Source: Chrysomallon squamiferum (Eukaryota; Mollusca; Gastropoda; Neomphalida; Peltospiridae). Taken from it: a stretch of 64,000 nt of DNA. The notes under the pieces are model-generated. The model was not told where the DNA came from. It ran no database searches and saw nothing but the letters and a program-made list of their open reading frames with translations. This document shows, one piece after another, positions 44,182 to 56,849 of the stretch (positions are counted from its first letter, which is position 1; each line of letters opens with the position of its first letter). The position numbers were made by a program, and so were the translations under genes. The DNA is taken from positions 13,418,154-13,482,153 of the forward strand of contig CM022677.1 in NCBI GenBank assembly GCA_012295275.1, given 5' to 3'.

Positions 44182-45448
44182 CATAATAATAATAATGACT
44201 GTTAAGCAATCAATAATTGAAACAAAACAAAAAATAATAAAAAGAAAGAAATAGAAAACTATAGAATTTGAATAAGGAAAAATAAGAAAGAATAAAATAA
44301 AACATTTTCAAAAATACGTTATAAAATATGCGCAAGATGAACATATGGTTGCAATGATGGCTTGGATTTCATTGATGTCTTTCTCTACTTCCATTTGAAA
44401 AAAGAAAATTAAGTGATGCATAAGACATTCTTATAGCATTGTTGTCTTTCTTACTGTCTTTGTTTAGTTATGTAATTGTAGCAGTTGTTTAAAAATTAAA
44501 TTACATTCATTTTTACTGAGGGGAATGAGAGAGAACTACATTTGGATGTTTAATGTAATTTTGTATATTGAAACTGTAATATGGATGTTTAATATCATAC
44601 TGTCTGTTTTTTCTTTCAGTACCAGTTCTGGATGAAAACAAAAACATCTCTTTGATGACAGGTGCCAACAAAAGGGAACAAAGTCTGTACTAGTAGTAAC
44701 AGCTTGTTGTTGATGATGATGCTGTTTTGTTCTGGTTATGGAAATATTTGAAACTGTCAGCCCCTATGCTTTATATTACTTTTTATTTTTATTATTTTTG
44801 TTTTGTACAGTAGGTGCAAAGAGAATAAGCAAGATAGAATATGTAACTGTTGTGTAGCAGGTACCAAAATTAAAATATCAAAACACTTTCAGACATCTTA
44901 AATCTTACTCTTTATTTTCTGCGAAAGTTAAGTATTTTCAAAATGTTCACACTAGCTAATTCATCTCTGAAAGTAGTGTTTTATATGTGTTCCTTTTTAT
45001 ATTTCTAAATCTTCAGCCAGTTAGTACAACACTAACAATCAAAACAATATAATATTTCAAAAAAATCCACAATTTGAAAAGCTTTCAGCATTGTTAAATA
45101 TGACATTCTAATTTCATTTTTATTTTTAAATTTCTTCATAAAATGTTTCTAACGCATTCTAAAAACCGTTCAGTGTCACTTCATCTGCTGAGAGTGGTAA
45201 TTTAATAAGGTAAGAGTTTCATCATGTATATTGGATAGAGGATCCTTGTCTCCTTAATCTTTGAGTATCTGCAATTTCAAATAATTTGTATTAAATGGTC
45301 AAATGATAAAATTACAAAAATATGAAAAGTAATCATTTATAATGATTATTAAACCCACTGGAAATTTTTCATTGCTTGCACCCGTTGTCTGCCCAGTGCT
45401 GATATTTATGAGTCACATAAGGGCAGGAAGTGTGCAACCTGTGAATAT

Positions 45449-45850
45449 CTATTGTTGATGGTTGTTAGATGAAAAGACAATATTTTTATAGCCAAATACT
45501 ATCACAAGTGCCATACAGTTTTCAGGTTCATGGCTGTTGGTATTAAAATTATGATTACCATTGTCTGATGAATAATGTAATCCAGTATAAGAATAGGTGA
45601 ACAATTTCCAGAACCCAAGTGCTCTTTGAGAATTCTGAAACTTTTGTTGTAGAACAAGATTGCTGAATTTGTATGCTTGATGGTAGATGTCTGAAATTGT
45701 TGTCATGGTAACTGTTGTTCTTGGCAAGGCTGTGTAATTTAACTTTCTTTTCTGTGCTGTTCCACTTGGTTTTGTTTTGTAGCCGTATCCAAAGAAAGGT
45801 GCCGATGTTTTGGCTCCTGATGTTTCTTGTTCACCACTGAACAGTGGCTT
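45449..45850 (-). CDS. Conserved exon-like frame, copy 2 (92 codons from first Met, open upstream)
   Basis: The minus frame from 45727 reads MPRTTVTMTTISDIYHQAYK, then FSNLVLQQKFQ, FWKLFTYSYTGLHYS and NTNSHEPENCMALVIVFGY, and ends at 45449. The same frame is open further upstream through APFFGYGYKTKPSGTAQKR to about 45850, so the Met is probably internal to an exon. The inverted copy at 50470-50884 keeps the frame with only a few changes. No domain recognised. It lies downstream of the EGFR-like exon on the same strand, so it might encode a receptor tail, but that is a guess. Confidence 0.4.
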   Translation of the reverse strand, partial: KPLFSGEQETSGAKTSAPFFGYGYKTKPSGTAQKRKLNYTALPRTTVTMTTISDIYHQAYKFSNLVLQQKFQNSQRALGFWKLFTYSYTGLHYSSDNGNHNFNTNSHEPENCMALVIVFGYKNIVFSSNNHQQ

Positions 45851-46949
45851 CTACTTCAGTCAGTTTAGGAGTAATGTAAATATTATATTTAACTTTCACT
45901 TTTGCATTGTATAACTTTAAACAAATATGTTTTTATTGAACTGAAAGCAACAAAAATACAGGATAATTATTTAATACGCCTTAAAAGCAAAGATAAGAAA
46001 CAAGGTAGACCTTTAATAAAACAATTTATTTATGTCAACTTAAATCTAACATTGAAAAATGACTCTTCTGAAAAACTGTACAATTCTAATCAATGATCCC
46101 AGAATCATTTCCAGAAGATTCATAAATGCACATTTTGTAAATATCCATTCTTTGTTTAATCACTGATCAGATGGTTCTGCCAACTTCGACATCTCTTAAT
46201 ACAATTACATCATGAACTGGAGAATGTTTTGAGTCTTCTGTCAGTGTGTTGCTTCTCTCTGTCTAATATATCTGATAATTTTAACATGCACTTCTGTATG
46301 TAATTCATTATTATTATTTTTTATTTTTTTATTTTGTTACTGTCCACAAACATAGTATTGGTATTTTATTACTATTTGAAGATGTTATTTTCTCTTTGAT
46401 GAAATGACAGCCAGAAAAATCTTGTTTGTCAAAATCGTTAATTGATGTAAATCATTCCTATGTTGTCTTTCATAAAATTCTTCTCCTTCCACTGATAACT
46501 CTAAAGATGTGGTGTTCTACTTTATCCCTGACATTTCATAAAGTGGACACTGAAATATTTGATAATTATTTTAACAATAATTTTAGTCATTTGTTTTTTC
46601 TATCTGATCATATTGAAACCAGTGATTATACATATTTATATATCATTAACAAAATTTTGTGTACTGTTTTATTTTATCTCTTACCTGATGTAGTGGCTTT
46701 CCTAGGTGAATTTCAGAGCTAGAATTGTTTTCAGTAATTTCTTGTTAGAAGTAGCCCTGTGAAAACACATTTAGTGGAAAAGGTAATATGATAATAAACA
46801 AGGGAATGGGAAAATGTTCATGCAGATTTTTGTTATGAACACTTTCACTATATGCACTACCTCATAGAAAATTTAAGACTGGCATTCAAAGCAATCATAG
46901 CGAAATTTCATATGTTTGTTAAAATTGAGATTATTAAGAAATGTGAATT

Positions 46950-47036
46950 ACTACTGTTCCACTCACTCTTCCTCATTTTAATCAAGAAGTTTAGCTAATC
47001 CAAAATCTGTAATCTTCACCTGATTCGGGGTGTGTT
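46950..47036 (-). pseudogene. EGFR-type receptor tyrosine kinase exon fragment, copy 2
   Basis: On the minus strand a T-rich tract ending TTTGTACAG (47045-47037) precedes the frame NTPNQVKITDFGLAKLLD. EGFR-family kinases have a near-identical stretch carrying the DFG motif. After LLD the codons are TAA AAT GAG GAA GAG TGA, that is stop-N-E-E-E-stop, where family members have Y-N-E-x-E-Y. Two nonsense changes therefore kill the exon. It could be a lone exon captured in the duplicated unit. Upstream and downstream kinase exons are not seen. Confidence 0.65.
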
Positions 47037-47066
47037 CTGTACAAAGATAAAAAAATAAAATAAATA

Positions 47067-47127
<61 letters not shown>
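47067..47127. repeat. (ATT)n microsatellite
   Basis: About 60 bp of ATT in copy 2. The same site in copy 1 (42447-42471) has a much shorter tract. Confidence 0.95.
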
Positions 47128-47601
47128 GGTGTTACTCGTCCAAGGGGTAGATATCCTAGGGTTTGGTTGTCCAGGGCAGATATTACCAACTTCATATAAA
47201 TATTTTACAAATAAATATCTGCATTCTATTACTATCATTACCGTCATCATCATTGCCTCTTTTACATCATCATCACTGCTGTCTTCTACATTATCATCAT
47301 CATCATCATCATGGCATATTTTACATCATGATCATCATCACTGCCATTTTCTAAATCAACATCGTCATCATCATCACCATTATTATTATTACCATGAACA
47401 TAAGAATAAGAACTTTTTGAAACAGTTAAGTTCAGCCATAGCAGCAGAATAAAATATATAATAGAATAGTAAAACATATAGTAGAATATATAGATGAATA
47501 AATATTTCTATTTTTGATCAGTAGAATAAAAAAAAATAACAGATGCATACCAGCTGAAGGAAAACTAATACACCTATAGTGATGTTGTAAGGTTTCAAAT
47601 A

Positions 47602-47874
47602 TTACTCATATCCTAGTAGAAGACAAAATTCTATTAGCAAAGAAGTTTTTCCAAAATAGAGAAGTAAATATACGACTGATAACAGACTGACTGTTAATGT
47701 GTCCTGCTGGAAAATTTCGTCCGACTTTCCTGACTCTGAGACGTGGCAATGTCCATTTCTTGTGGTGTGCACGAAGATGGTAAATCTTTCAGAGCAAACT
47801 GGACAATTTATTCTGCTTCTAGACCACCTCAACAAACAGCTGAAAAAAACACTCATGTAAACATGAATCTTCAT
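47602..47874 (-). other. Exon-like frame with a CPVC cysteine pair (also at 42921-43148)
   Basis: The minus frame reads LLRWSRSRINCPVCSERFTI and NGHCHVSESGKSDEIFQ, conserved between copies 1 and 2. A C-x2-C followed by H and C resembles a small zinc finger, but spacing does not fit a family I can name. It lies just downstream, on the same strand, of the 99-bp repeat frame. Confidence 0.3.
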
Positions 47875-47929
47875 GACATTTATCTAAAAGGTCTTCCAAA
47901 ATTCTTCTGGCTTATCTAATTGAGGCTTT

Positions 47930-48208
47930 GTGTTGATTCAGCAGTAGTGGTTGATGCTGATGTTGATGTCCTTGGTCTTTCTCCACGTGATGTTTCTCCA
48001 GAGAAACATTTTGAAGTTTCAGACTGTTGTATTGATTTAGCAGTGGTGGTTGATGCTGATGTTGATGTCCCTGGTCTTTCTGCTCTGTGGTGTTTCTCCA
48101 GAGTCACATTTTGAAGTTTCAGACTGTTGTGTTGCTTCAGCAGTGGTGGTTGATGCTGATGTTGATGTTCTTTGTCTTTCTCCACGTGATGTTTCTCCTG
48201 AGTCACTT
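47930..48208. repeat. 99-bp minisatellite, copy 2, about 3 units
   Basis: Same unit as at 43225-43981. 99 bp is 33 codons, so both strands stay open across units (RGERPRTSTSASTTTAES on the minus strand). Confidence 0.85.
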
Positions 48209-48219
48209 TTTTTTTTTAC

Positions 48220-49011
48220 ATATACATTCTATCTGTAGTTTCTTATTAAAATAAATCACTCGTTACTTTTTACTCTACTGCTAGTAACAAAAGGATAAGT
48301 ACTCCTGCGTTATTCGAGTTATCGGCAGAAAATTAGGTTATGCATATTCGTTTATTTTTTTATCCATCTGAAGACACTGTTTGTACCAGTAAGTCTATTT
48401 TACACGTGTACACTAGTGTGAAATTTATAAATTTATTAAAATGTTCTAAAGAAGATTCCCATTGAGCTATTGCGAGTTAGTTCTAGTACAGGAATATGAT
48501 TTACAGTGAAACTAGAAAATCGGGGAGTGTCGTGGGTACGACCTCCATTTCCATATTTCTTATGTTTTATGCATCTTCAGCATCACTTAATGAAAAATAA
48601 ATACATAAAATAAAAACGAATTTAACTTGTCTCATTAGATTTTATTATCATTTAGTGCATTTTTAGAAATGCATTTTGTAGTAATTATTGTAGATATATA
48701 GCATTTGTAGTTTAGTTCCCTTTAATATTAATAGCATCCTTAATAAAAATGTATTATTAATTAGTTATTTCTGTCATTGTCATTATTGTAATTTTATTAT
48801 TACTTTTTTTATTTGTTTATTTATAAATTTATTATTAATTTATTATTGTCATTATTGTAATTTATATATCACTTTTAATATTATTTTATTATTTATTAAA
48901 CTTTAAAAAAAATAATATGTTTTTGTGAATATTAGTGTAAGTTTGTTCTTGTTTAGTCAGAAACACAAATGCACATACACACATACACAAATGTGCACAA
49001 GCATGCACATA

Positions 49012-49015
<4 letters not shown>
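48220..49015. other. Intergenic, no gene seen
   Basis: AT-rich sequence. No exon supported. Confidence 0.5.

Positions 49016-49061
<46 letters not shown>
49016..49061. repeat. (AC)n microsatellite
   Basis: About 45 bp of pure AC. Confidence 0.95.
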
Positions 49062-49064
<3 letters not shown>

Positions 49065-49917
49065 GTTTTAAATTTTTAATTCTGTACATATTTAAATAGA
49101 TTATTACTGTTATAATTGTTAAGTCTTCCATGAAATAAATATTTGATAACAACACTTTTTATTCCATTTAAAATTTATTTTAATTTGAAAAATTTACTAT
49201 TTCATTCACTATTATTCCTTATCATTTCGTTAACTTGAAAATTTGTATTTACTTCTATATATATATTCCTTTGTTTCCTTTTGAGTAATATTTAAGAATA
49301 AGTATAACTTTTCCAGCAACTATTATTTATATGTTGAGAATTGAGTTAAAATTCAAAATATTCTTAGACCCAATTTTATACAATTATTGCCTTCACAAAG
49401 TATACAAATCATTTCATTTTATTTTGTAATTTGTCCTGTTTTGTGTGAATGAATACCCCAATTATTTATTTATCCATTTGTTAGTTTATTATTATTATGA
49501 TTATTATTATTATTATTAATTTATGATATTATAAGCAACTGACCATGGATAATAATTTTCATAACATAAGGGAAATAACTCTCATTTGATAAAACTTTCG
49601 TTATATTGTTAAAACATATGAAATAAATAAAGAAAACAAATAAAATTTCCCATCCAAATTAAAAACAAAATCAATAATAATCAATACCCTGAAAACAATT
49701 TTATATCTCTTTTTTATTTACCAAGAAACAGTAACAATGAATTAAAAAATCAAATTCAACAGCAAAACTGTAACAAATATAAAAATTAATTAATTAAAAA
49801 TAACAAAAATATTGTAAAAAGAAAATATAATTTAACTACAGCTGTTACTAGTTTATGACCTGTTTTAAATTAGTACATCGAATAATTAATTACTTTATTT
49901 AACTGGAGCTAGTATTT

Positions 49918-51247
49918 TCTGGCTGTCATTTCATCAAAGAGAAAATAACATCTTCAAATAGTAATAAAATACCAATACTATGTTTGTGGACAGTAACAAA
50001 ATAAAAAAATAAAAAATAATAATAATGAATTACATACAGAAGTGCATGTTAAAATTATCAGATATATTAGACAGAGAGAAGCAACACACTGACAGAAGAC
50101 TCAAAACATTCTCCAGTTCATGATGTAATTGTATTAAGAGATGTCGAAGTTGGCAGAACCATCTGATCAGTGATTAAACAAAGAATGGATATTTACAAAA
50201 TGTGCATTTATGAATCTTCTGGAAATGATTCTGGGATCATTGATTAGAATTGTACAGTTTTTCAGAAGAGTCATTTTTCAATGTTAGATTTAAGTTGACA
50301 TAAATAAATTGTTTTATTAAAGGTCTACCTTGTTTCTTATCTTTGCTTTTAAGGCGTATTAAATAATTATCCTGTATTTTTGTTGCTTTCAGTTCAATAA
50401 AAACATATTTGTTTAAAGTTATACAATGCAAAAGTGAAAGTTAAATATAATATTTACATTACTCCTAAACTGACTGAAGTAGAAGCCACTGTTCAGTGGT
50501 GAACAAGAAACATCAGGAGCCAAAACATCGGCACCTTTCTTTGGATACGGCTACAAAACAAAACCAAGTGGAACAGCACAGAAAAGAAAGTTAAATTACA
50601 CAGCCTTGCCAAGAACAACAGTTATCATGACAACCATTCCAGACATCAACCATCCAGCATACAAATTCAGCAACCTTGTTCTACAACAAAAGTTTCAGAA
50701 TTGTCAAAGAGCACTTGGGTTCTGGAAACTGTTCACCTATTCTTATACTGGATTACATTATTCATCAGACAATGGTAATCATAATTTTAATACCAACAGC
50801 CATGAACCTGAAAACTGTATGGCACTTGTGATAGTATTTGGCTATAAAAATATTGTCTTTTCATCTAACAACCATCAACAATAGATATTCACAGGTTGCA
50901 CACTTCCTGCCCTTATGTGACTCATAAATATCAGCACTGGGCAGACAACGGGTGCAAGCAATGAAAAATTTCCAGTGGGTTTAATAATCATTATAAATGA
51001 TTACTTTTCATATTTTTGTAATTTTATCATTTGACCATTTAATACAAATTATTTGAAATTGCAGATACTCAAAGATTAAGGAGACAAGGATCCTCTATCC
51101 AATATACATGATGAAACTCTTACCTTATTAAATTACCACTCTCAGCAGATGAAGTGACACTGAACGGTTTTTAGAATGCGTTAGAAACATTTTATGAAGA
51201 ATTTTAAAAATAAAAATGAAATTAGAATGTCATATTTAACAATGCTG
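49918..51247 (-). repeat. Segmental duplication unit, inverted partial copy 3
   Basis: Reverse complement of about 45086-46415. The left edge reads TATTTTCTGGCTGTCATTTC. The right edge reads GTCATATTTAACAATGCTG. It is closer to copy 2 than to copy 1: for example it keeps the ATTTATAATGATTATT and GATCCTCTATCC segments that copy 1 lacks. Confidence 0.9.
50470..50884 (+). CDS. Conserved exon-like frame, inverted copy 3
   Basis: Plus-strand equivalent of 45449-45850, open from about 50480 (KPLFSGEQETSGAKTSAPFF) through MPRTTVIMTTIPDINHPAYK at 50606 to the stop at 50884. Only about six residues differ from copy 2 over 92. Function unknown. Confidence 0.4.
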
Positions 51248-51249
51248 GG

Positions 51250-52160
51250 GTTTTTTTTATTAAAGTTTACTAAATAAATTGATTTAATGCATTATCTTCT
51301 GAGTTTATATTCTATTTTGTGCAGACATAAATGCATGCACTCATATAACACAAGTAAAAGACACTAAAAAAACTAACACATATACACACATTAGAATACT
51401 CACACAACAGAAAATATACACACAAACACTCACTTAGGCAAAACTGACACAAACAGACATATCAACATACATACAAACACATACACCAAAACACACACAA
51501 ACACACACATACAAATACAGGCACACATATCTGCAGAGACATACTGACATACATACTGACACATCCTCACACATACAGTGCAGAACATAAATGTAATACA
51601 TAATAACTGATATTATCAAAAACACTTCTTATAATAATTGGCCTATGAAAACAACAAAGATAAAGATAAAACTGTGAAAAAGAAAACCACTAATAAAAAT
51701 ATGATTTCCTTTATAAACTTTGGTCTGTGTATTTTATCAACACATATATAGCAGTATGATTGTGAGTGAATTAACAGCATATTTTATAATGTTTGTTTTG
51801 TGTCTTTTACAAATAACACAAATATTGTAAAAAGAAAATATAATTTAACTACAGCTGTTACTAATTTATCACCTGTTTTAAATTAGTACATCGAATAATA
51901 ATTTTTATTTTTTTAACAGATGCTAGTATTAAAAACTGATCTAGCAATTATACTATTCCTGTGTATCAGAAAATGTGGAATAGAGCATTTAAAAAATCAT
52001 ACGACTATTGCAACTACAACTACTGTTCCTATTGCACCTCTATTAAAACTACATAGCTGCTATTATTATTATTACTACTGCTGCTACTGCTACTACTACA
52101 ACTACAGTTATGATAACTCCTTTACCACACTACTACATTAGCTTTTATTATCACTTTCCT
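51250..52160. other. Intergenic, CA-rich and AT-rich
   Basis: Imperfect CA-rich stretch at 51360-51560. 51817-51900 (ATTGTAAAAAGAAAATATAA) is a second copy of 49809-49890, repeated outside the inverted unit. No gene. Confidence 0.5.
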
Positions 52161-52167
52161 ACAAGGT

Positions 52168-52225
52168 TAGCTATTATTATTATTATTATTATTATTATTA
52201 CTGCTACTACTACTACTACTACTGT
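52168..52225. repeat. (ATT)n/(CTA)n microsatellite
   Basis: ATT then CTA triplets. Confidence 0.85.
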
Positions 52226-52689
52226 TTCTAGCTGGATTTTTTGGTACAGTAATAGCTGTTATAATTACTACTGTTGATGCTATTGCTACTATTACAGCTA
52301 TTGCTGCCGATGTTTTTGCTGCTAATAACATCTCTGTCACAAATAATAACACAACTGTTTACTACTATAAAATACGAGAAGCTATTAACAAGTGTTATTT
52401 TCCTCCTGTGTATGTATATAATAACAAAAATAAACATAAATCTCAAATATTTGCAAGCTTCTGTTTTAATATTGTGTATTAAAAAAAAAAATTGTACTGA
52501 AAAATACAAAAATAATTTGTTACCTAATGAGTTTCCACTCAAGTGCTTTAACTCAGACATGTGTGCCTTTGTGGTATAATAGAACGACTAAAGACACCAT
52601 CAGTTTCAATCTTAAATTTAAATAAAACTGGCCTCAGTATTTTGTACAAAACATTTAAACATATAAATTGATAACCAAATATTTCTGAA

Positions 52690-55354
52690 CACATTGCTGA
52701 CACATATACATACACACTATTATTAGAGTAGCAATTATCACACATGCTGATACACACACACACAGCCAATTGTAAGAGTAGAACTTATCAATATTGTTGA
52801 TACACTCACAGACACATACATACACTATTATTAGACTAGCAGTTATCAGTATTGCCCATACACTCACTTATAAACACATAATATTATCAGTCGCAATTTT
52901 CAATATTGCTGACACAGACACACACACTCACACACAGATACTATTATCAGAGTAGCAGTTATCAGTATGGCTGATACACTCACACACATACACACACTAT
53001 TGCTGTTACACACACATACTATTATCTCAGAAGTAATTATCACTATTGCTGATACACTGACACAGACAATTATCTGAGTAGCAATAGTCACTATTGCTGA
53101 CAGTCACAAACACACACCATTATCAGAGTAGCAATTACACTATTGTTGACACACACTATTATCACTATTACTGATACATACACAGAACCACACACAGACA
53201 CACTTACTATTATCTGTATAGAAGTTATCACTAGTTCTGATGCAATTAAAACTATTGCTTATATACAGACACTATCAGAGTAGAAATTACCACTATTGCT
53301 GATTCTCACACACATAAACACACTCATAGTATTATTAGTAGTTGCGGATATACACACATACTAATATCAGAGTAGCAAATATCATTATTGCTGATACACA
53401 CACAGCCACATACACAGATGCTATTATCAGAGAAGCAATTATCACTATTGCTCATACACTGATAGACACACACACACACACACTATTATCTAAGTAGCAA
53501 TGGTCACTATTGCAGATACACACACACACAAACACACACATATTATTATCAGAGTAGTATTTATCTCTATTGCTTATAGACACACAGACACACATAAACA
53601 CACCTGCTATTGTCAGAGAAGCAATTATCACTATTGCTGATACATTCACACATACACATGTACTATTATCAGAGTAGCAATTGCTGATACACTCACACAA
53701 ATACACACACTTATACTATTATTAGTATTTAACTGTACTGCTGTTACACACACACACATTATTATCAGAGTAGCAAATATCATTATTGCTAATACACTCA
53801 CACACTCACACAGACTATTATCAGAGTAGCAAATATCATTATTGCTAATACACACACACTCACACAGACTATTATCAGAGTAGCAATTGTCACTATTGCT
53901 GATACACTCACACATACATACTATTATCAGAGAGGCAGTTATCAGTATTGCTGATACACACACAATATGAACAGAAAAGCAGTTATAACTATATCTGATA
54001 TACTCACACCTACTATTATCACAGAAGCAATTATCACTATTGCTCACAAACACACACACATACTATTATCATACACTGACACACACATACTATCATCAGA
54101 GTAGCAATTATCACTATTGGTGATACCCTCATATACACACACTATTATCAGACTAGCAGTTATCAGTATTGCTCAAACACTCACTCATACACACATATTA
54201 CCAGAGTCGCAATTTTCAATATTGCTGACACAGACACACACACACACACACACACACACATACTATTATCAGAGTAGCAGTTATCAGTATGGCTGATACA
54301 CTCACACACATATACACACACATACTATTATCACAGAAGTAATTATCACTATTGCTGGTACCACTGACACAGACAATTATCTGAGTAGCAATAGTCACTA
54401 TTGCTGATACACACAGACAAACACACATTATTATCAGATTAGTAATCTCTATTGCTAATACACACACAGAAACATACACACAAACACACATGCTATTATC
54501 AGAGAAGCAATTACCAATATTGCTGATACACTCACATACTAATACTATTATCAGAGGAGCAATTATCATTATTGCTGATAAACTGACAAACACACAGGCA
54601 CACACATACACACTATTATCAGAGAAGCAATTATCACTATTGCTGATACTCACATGCACAAACTATTATCAGAGTAGCAATTATCACTATTGCTGATACA
54701 CTGACACAAACACTGTTACTATTATCAGAGTAGAAACTATCGCTCTTGCTCATACTAACATACATACAAATATGCATACACAAACACATACTATTATCAG
54801 ATTAACACCATTGCTGATACCACTCACACACAGACAGTATTATCAGAGTAGCAGTTATCACTATTACTGATACACTCAAACACACACACATACCAATATC
54901 AGACTAGCAATTATCACTATTGCTCATACACTCACACACACATACTATTATCAGTAGCAATTATCACTGTAACAGACACACAGACGCACACAGTTACCCA
55001 TACATACACACAGTAGTATCAGAGTAGCAGTTGTACTATTCCTGACACACACACAATTATAACAGTAGTTACACTGACACACAAACTATTATCAGAGTAG
55101 CAATTATGACACACATACTGTTATCAGTTAGCAATTGTAACTACTGCTGATACACACATACACACAAATACACACACATACTATTATCAAAGAAGCAGTT
55201 ATAACTATTGCTGATACACACACACACAAACTATCAGAGTAGCAATTATCACTATTGCCGATACACTCAGATACACACACACATACACTATTATCAGAGT
55301 AGTAATTATCACTTGTGCTGAAACATAGACACTATTATGACTATTTCTGATACA

Positions 55355-55389
<35 letters not shown>

Positions 55390-55620
55390 TTATCAGAATA
55401 GCAGTTATCACTATTGGTGATACACTCACACACACACACAATTACTATTATCAGAATAGCAGTTATCACTATTGGTGATACACTCACACACACACACACA
55501 CACAATTACTATTATCAGAGTAGCAGTTATCACTATATCTGGTACACTCACACACACACCTAGTATTATCACAGAACCAATCATCACTATTATCAGAGTA
55601 GAAATGATCACTAGTGCTGA
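52690..55620 (-). repeat. Large minisatellite: AC runs plus a hairpin-forming core, about 50 units
   Basis: About 2.9 kb of units built from (AC)n, CTATTATCAGAGTAGCAATT, ATCACTATTGCTGATACAC, with variable length of about 45-75 bp. The core contains AGCAAT/ATTGCT inverted halves. It is the reverse complement of the units at 23828-24012. Cysteine/valine-rich minus frames through it are repeat artefacts. Confidence 0.95.
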
Positions 55621-55649
55621 AAACAAAATTCTGAAACCATTTTAGTCTC

Positions 55650-55945
55650 TTACTGTCTCTCTGTCTCACTGTCTCTGTCTCTGGTATGTTTGTGTGTGGC
55701 TGTCTCACTGTCTCTGTCTCTTTCTCTCTGTATGTTTATGTGTGGCTGTCTCTTTGGCTCACTGTCACTGTCTCTCTCTGTATGTTTATGTGTGGCTGTC
55801 TCTGTCTCTGTCTTTCTCTCTGGTATGTCTGTGGCTGTCTCACTGCCTCTGTCTTTCTCTCTGGTATGTTTATATGTGGCTGTCTCTCTGTCTCTGTCTT
55901 TCTCTCTGGTATGTTTATGTGTGGCTGTCTCTCTGCAGTATTCAA
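55650..55945. repeat. TCTCTGTC-rich minisatellite, units of about 40-55 bp
   Basis: Units of CTCTCTGGTATGTTTATGTG + TGGCTGTCTC appear six times, directly after the large AC-rich array. Frames on both strands are artefacts. Confidence 0.9.
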
Positions 55946-55949
55946 GAAT

Positions 55950-56784
55950 ACCTTCATCTTCATACATTCTCTTTTTACAAAATAACAAAACACTTAAAAA
56001 AGCAAAAATGTTTTATCTTCAATACCAAATGTCACAAAATCAGATAAATTTGACTAGAAGCAGTAAACTTCCCATAATTCCCAAGTGCTAAATACTGTTA
56101 ACTACTAGTTCCTGTTAACTGTTATGTGCAAGGAAAATACATTTTGAGTAATCTCCCTTCGGTAAATCATACATTACCAATATTGTAATATTGGAATTAT
56201 AATAATTTTGTTAGTTACATTATTATATCAGTTTTATCTCAGATTAAAGCACATAATGTCATTAGTTATTTTAATAATAATAATAATAATGATAATAATA
56301 ACAATAAATAATAATAATAATAAATATAATATCAATAAATAATAATAATAATAATAATATTAATAATAACATGAACAAGAACAGTAATAGTAATGACTGT
56401 ATTTTGTATTGCAGTATTGGAAGATACGTTACCAGCGTTTACATGAGGAATTATTTTTATTTTATTTTTATTATTATTGTTATTGTTATTGTTATTATTA
56501 TTATTATTGTTATTTTTATTATTTTTGTTTTACATAGTTTCAGATTTTCTGAATGTTTTGTTTTATTTTCACAGTGATGAAAAGAAGAAAACTGTAATAA
56601 TCTCAGTTATAGGGGTTTGTTTCTGATCAGGTGTATTGTGGCTGAATTTGATATCACTGGCACAAGAGAGCAAAGGTGAAGAAGAAGACTGAGGCAATCA
56701 GAGCTAAGATGTCTGGTCATGAAGAAACTGAGTTTCTTTTATCAGACTGATCTGATATTAAACACACACTTATCTGTTTTATAG

Positions 56785-56790
<6 letters not shown>
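55950..56790. other. Intergenic with AAT/ATT tracts
   Basis: (AAT)n-rich stretch at 56272-56370 and ATT-rich stretch at 56458-56525. No exon supported. Confidence 0.5.

Positions 56791-56821
<31 letters not shown>
56791..56821. repeat. (AT)n microsatellite
   Basis: About 30 bp of AT directly before the first gag fragment. Confidence 0.9.
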
Positions 56822-56823
<2 letters not shown>

Positions 56824-56849
56824 ATATTTACCTAAAGACGTTTCAAGAT

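Larger units (their letters stand above)
44201..48210 (+). repeat. Segmental duplication unit, direct copy 2
   Basis: Matches 39341-43981. Ends at the last 99-bp unit just before a T run at 48207-48216. Copy 2 lacks about 330 bp present at 42000-42330 of copy 1. Confidence 0.88.

Noticed and set aside
52548-55441. Many Cys/Val/Ile-rich frames
   Set aside because: All follow the AC-rich minisatellite and carry no independent coding evidence.
52690-55620. CRISPR-like appearance of repeats with spacers
   Set aside because: Units vary in length, spacers are AC runs, and the context is eukaryotic.
55650-55993. Plus and minus frames in the CTGTCTCT array
   Set aside because: Tandem repeat artefacts open in several frames.
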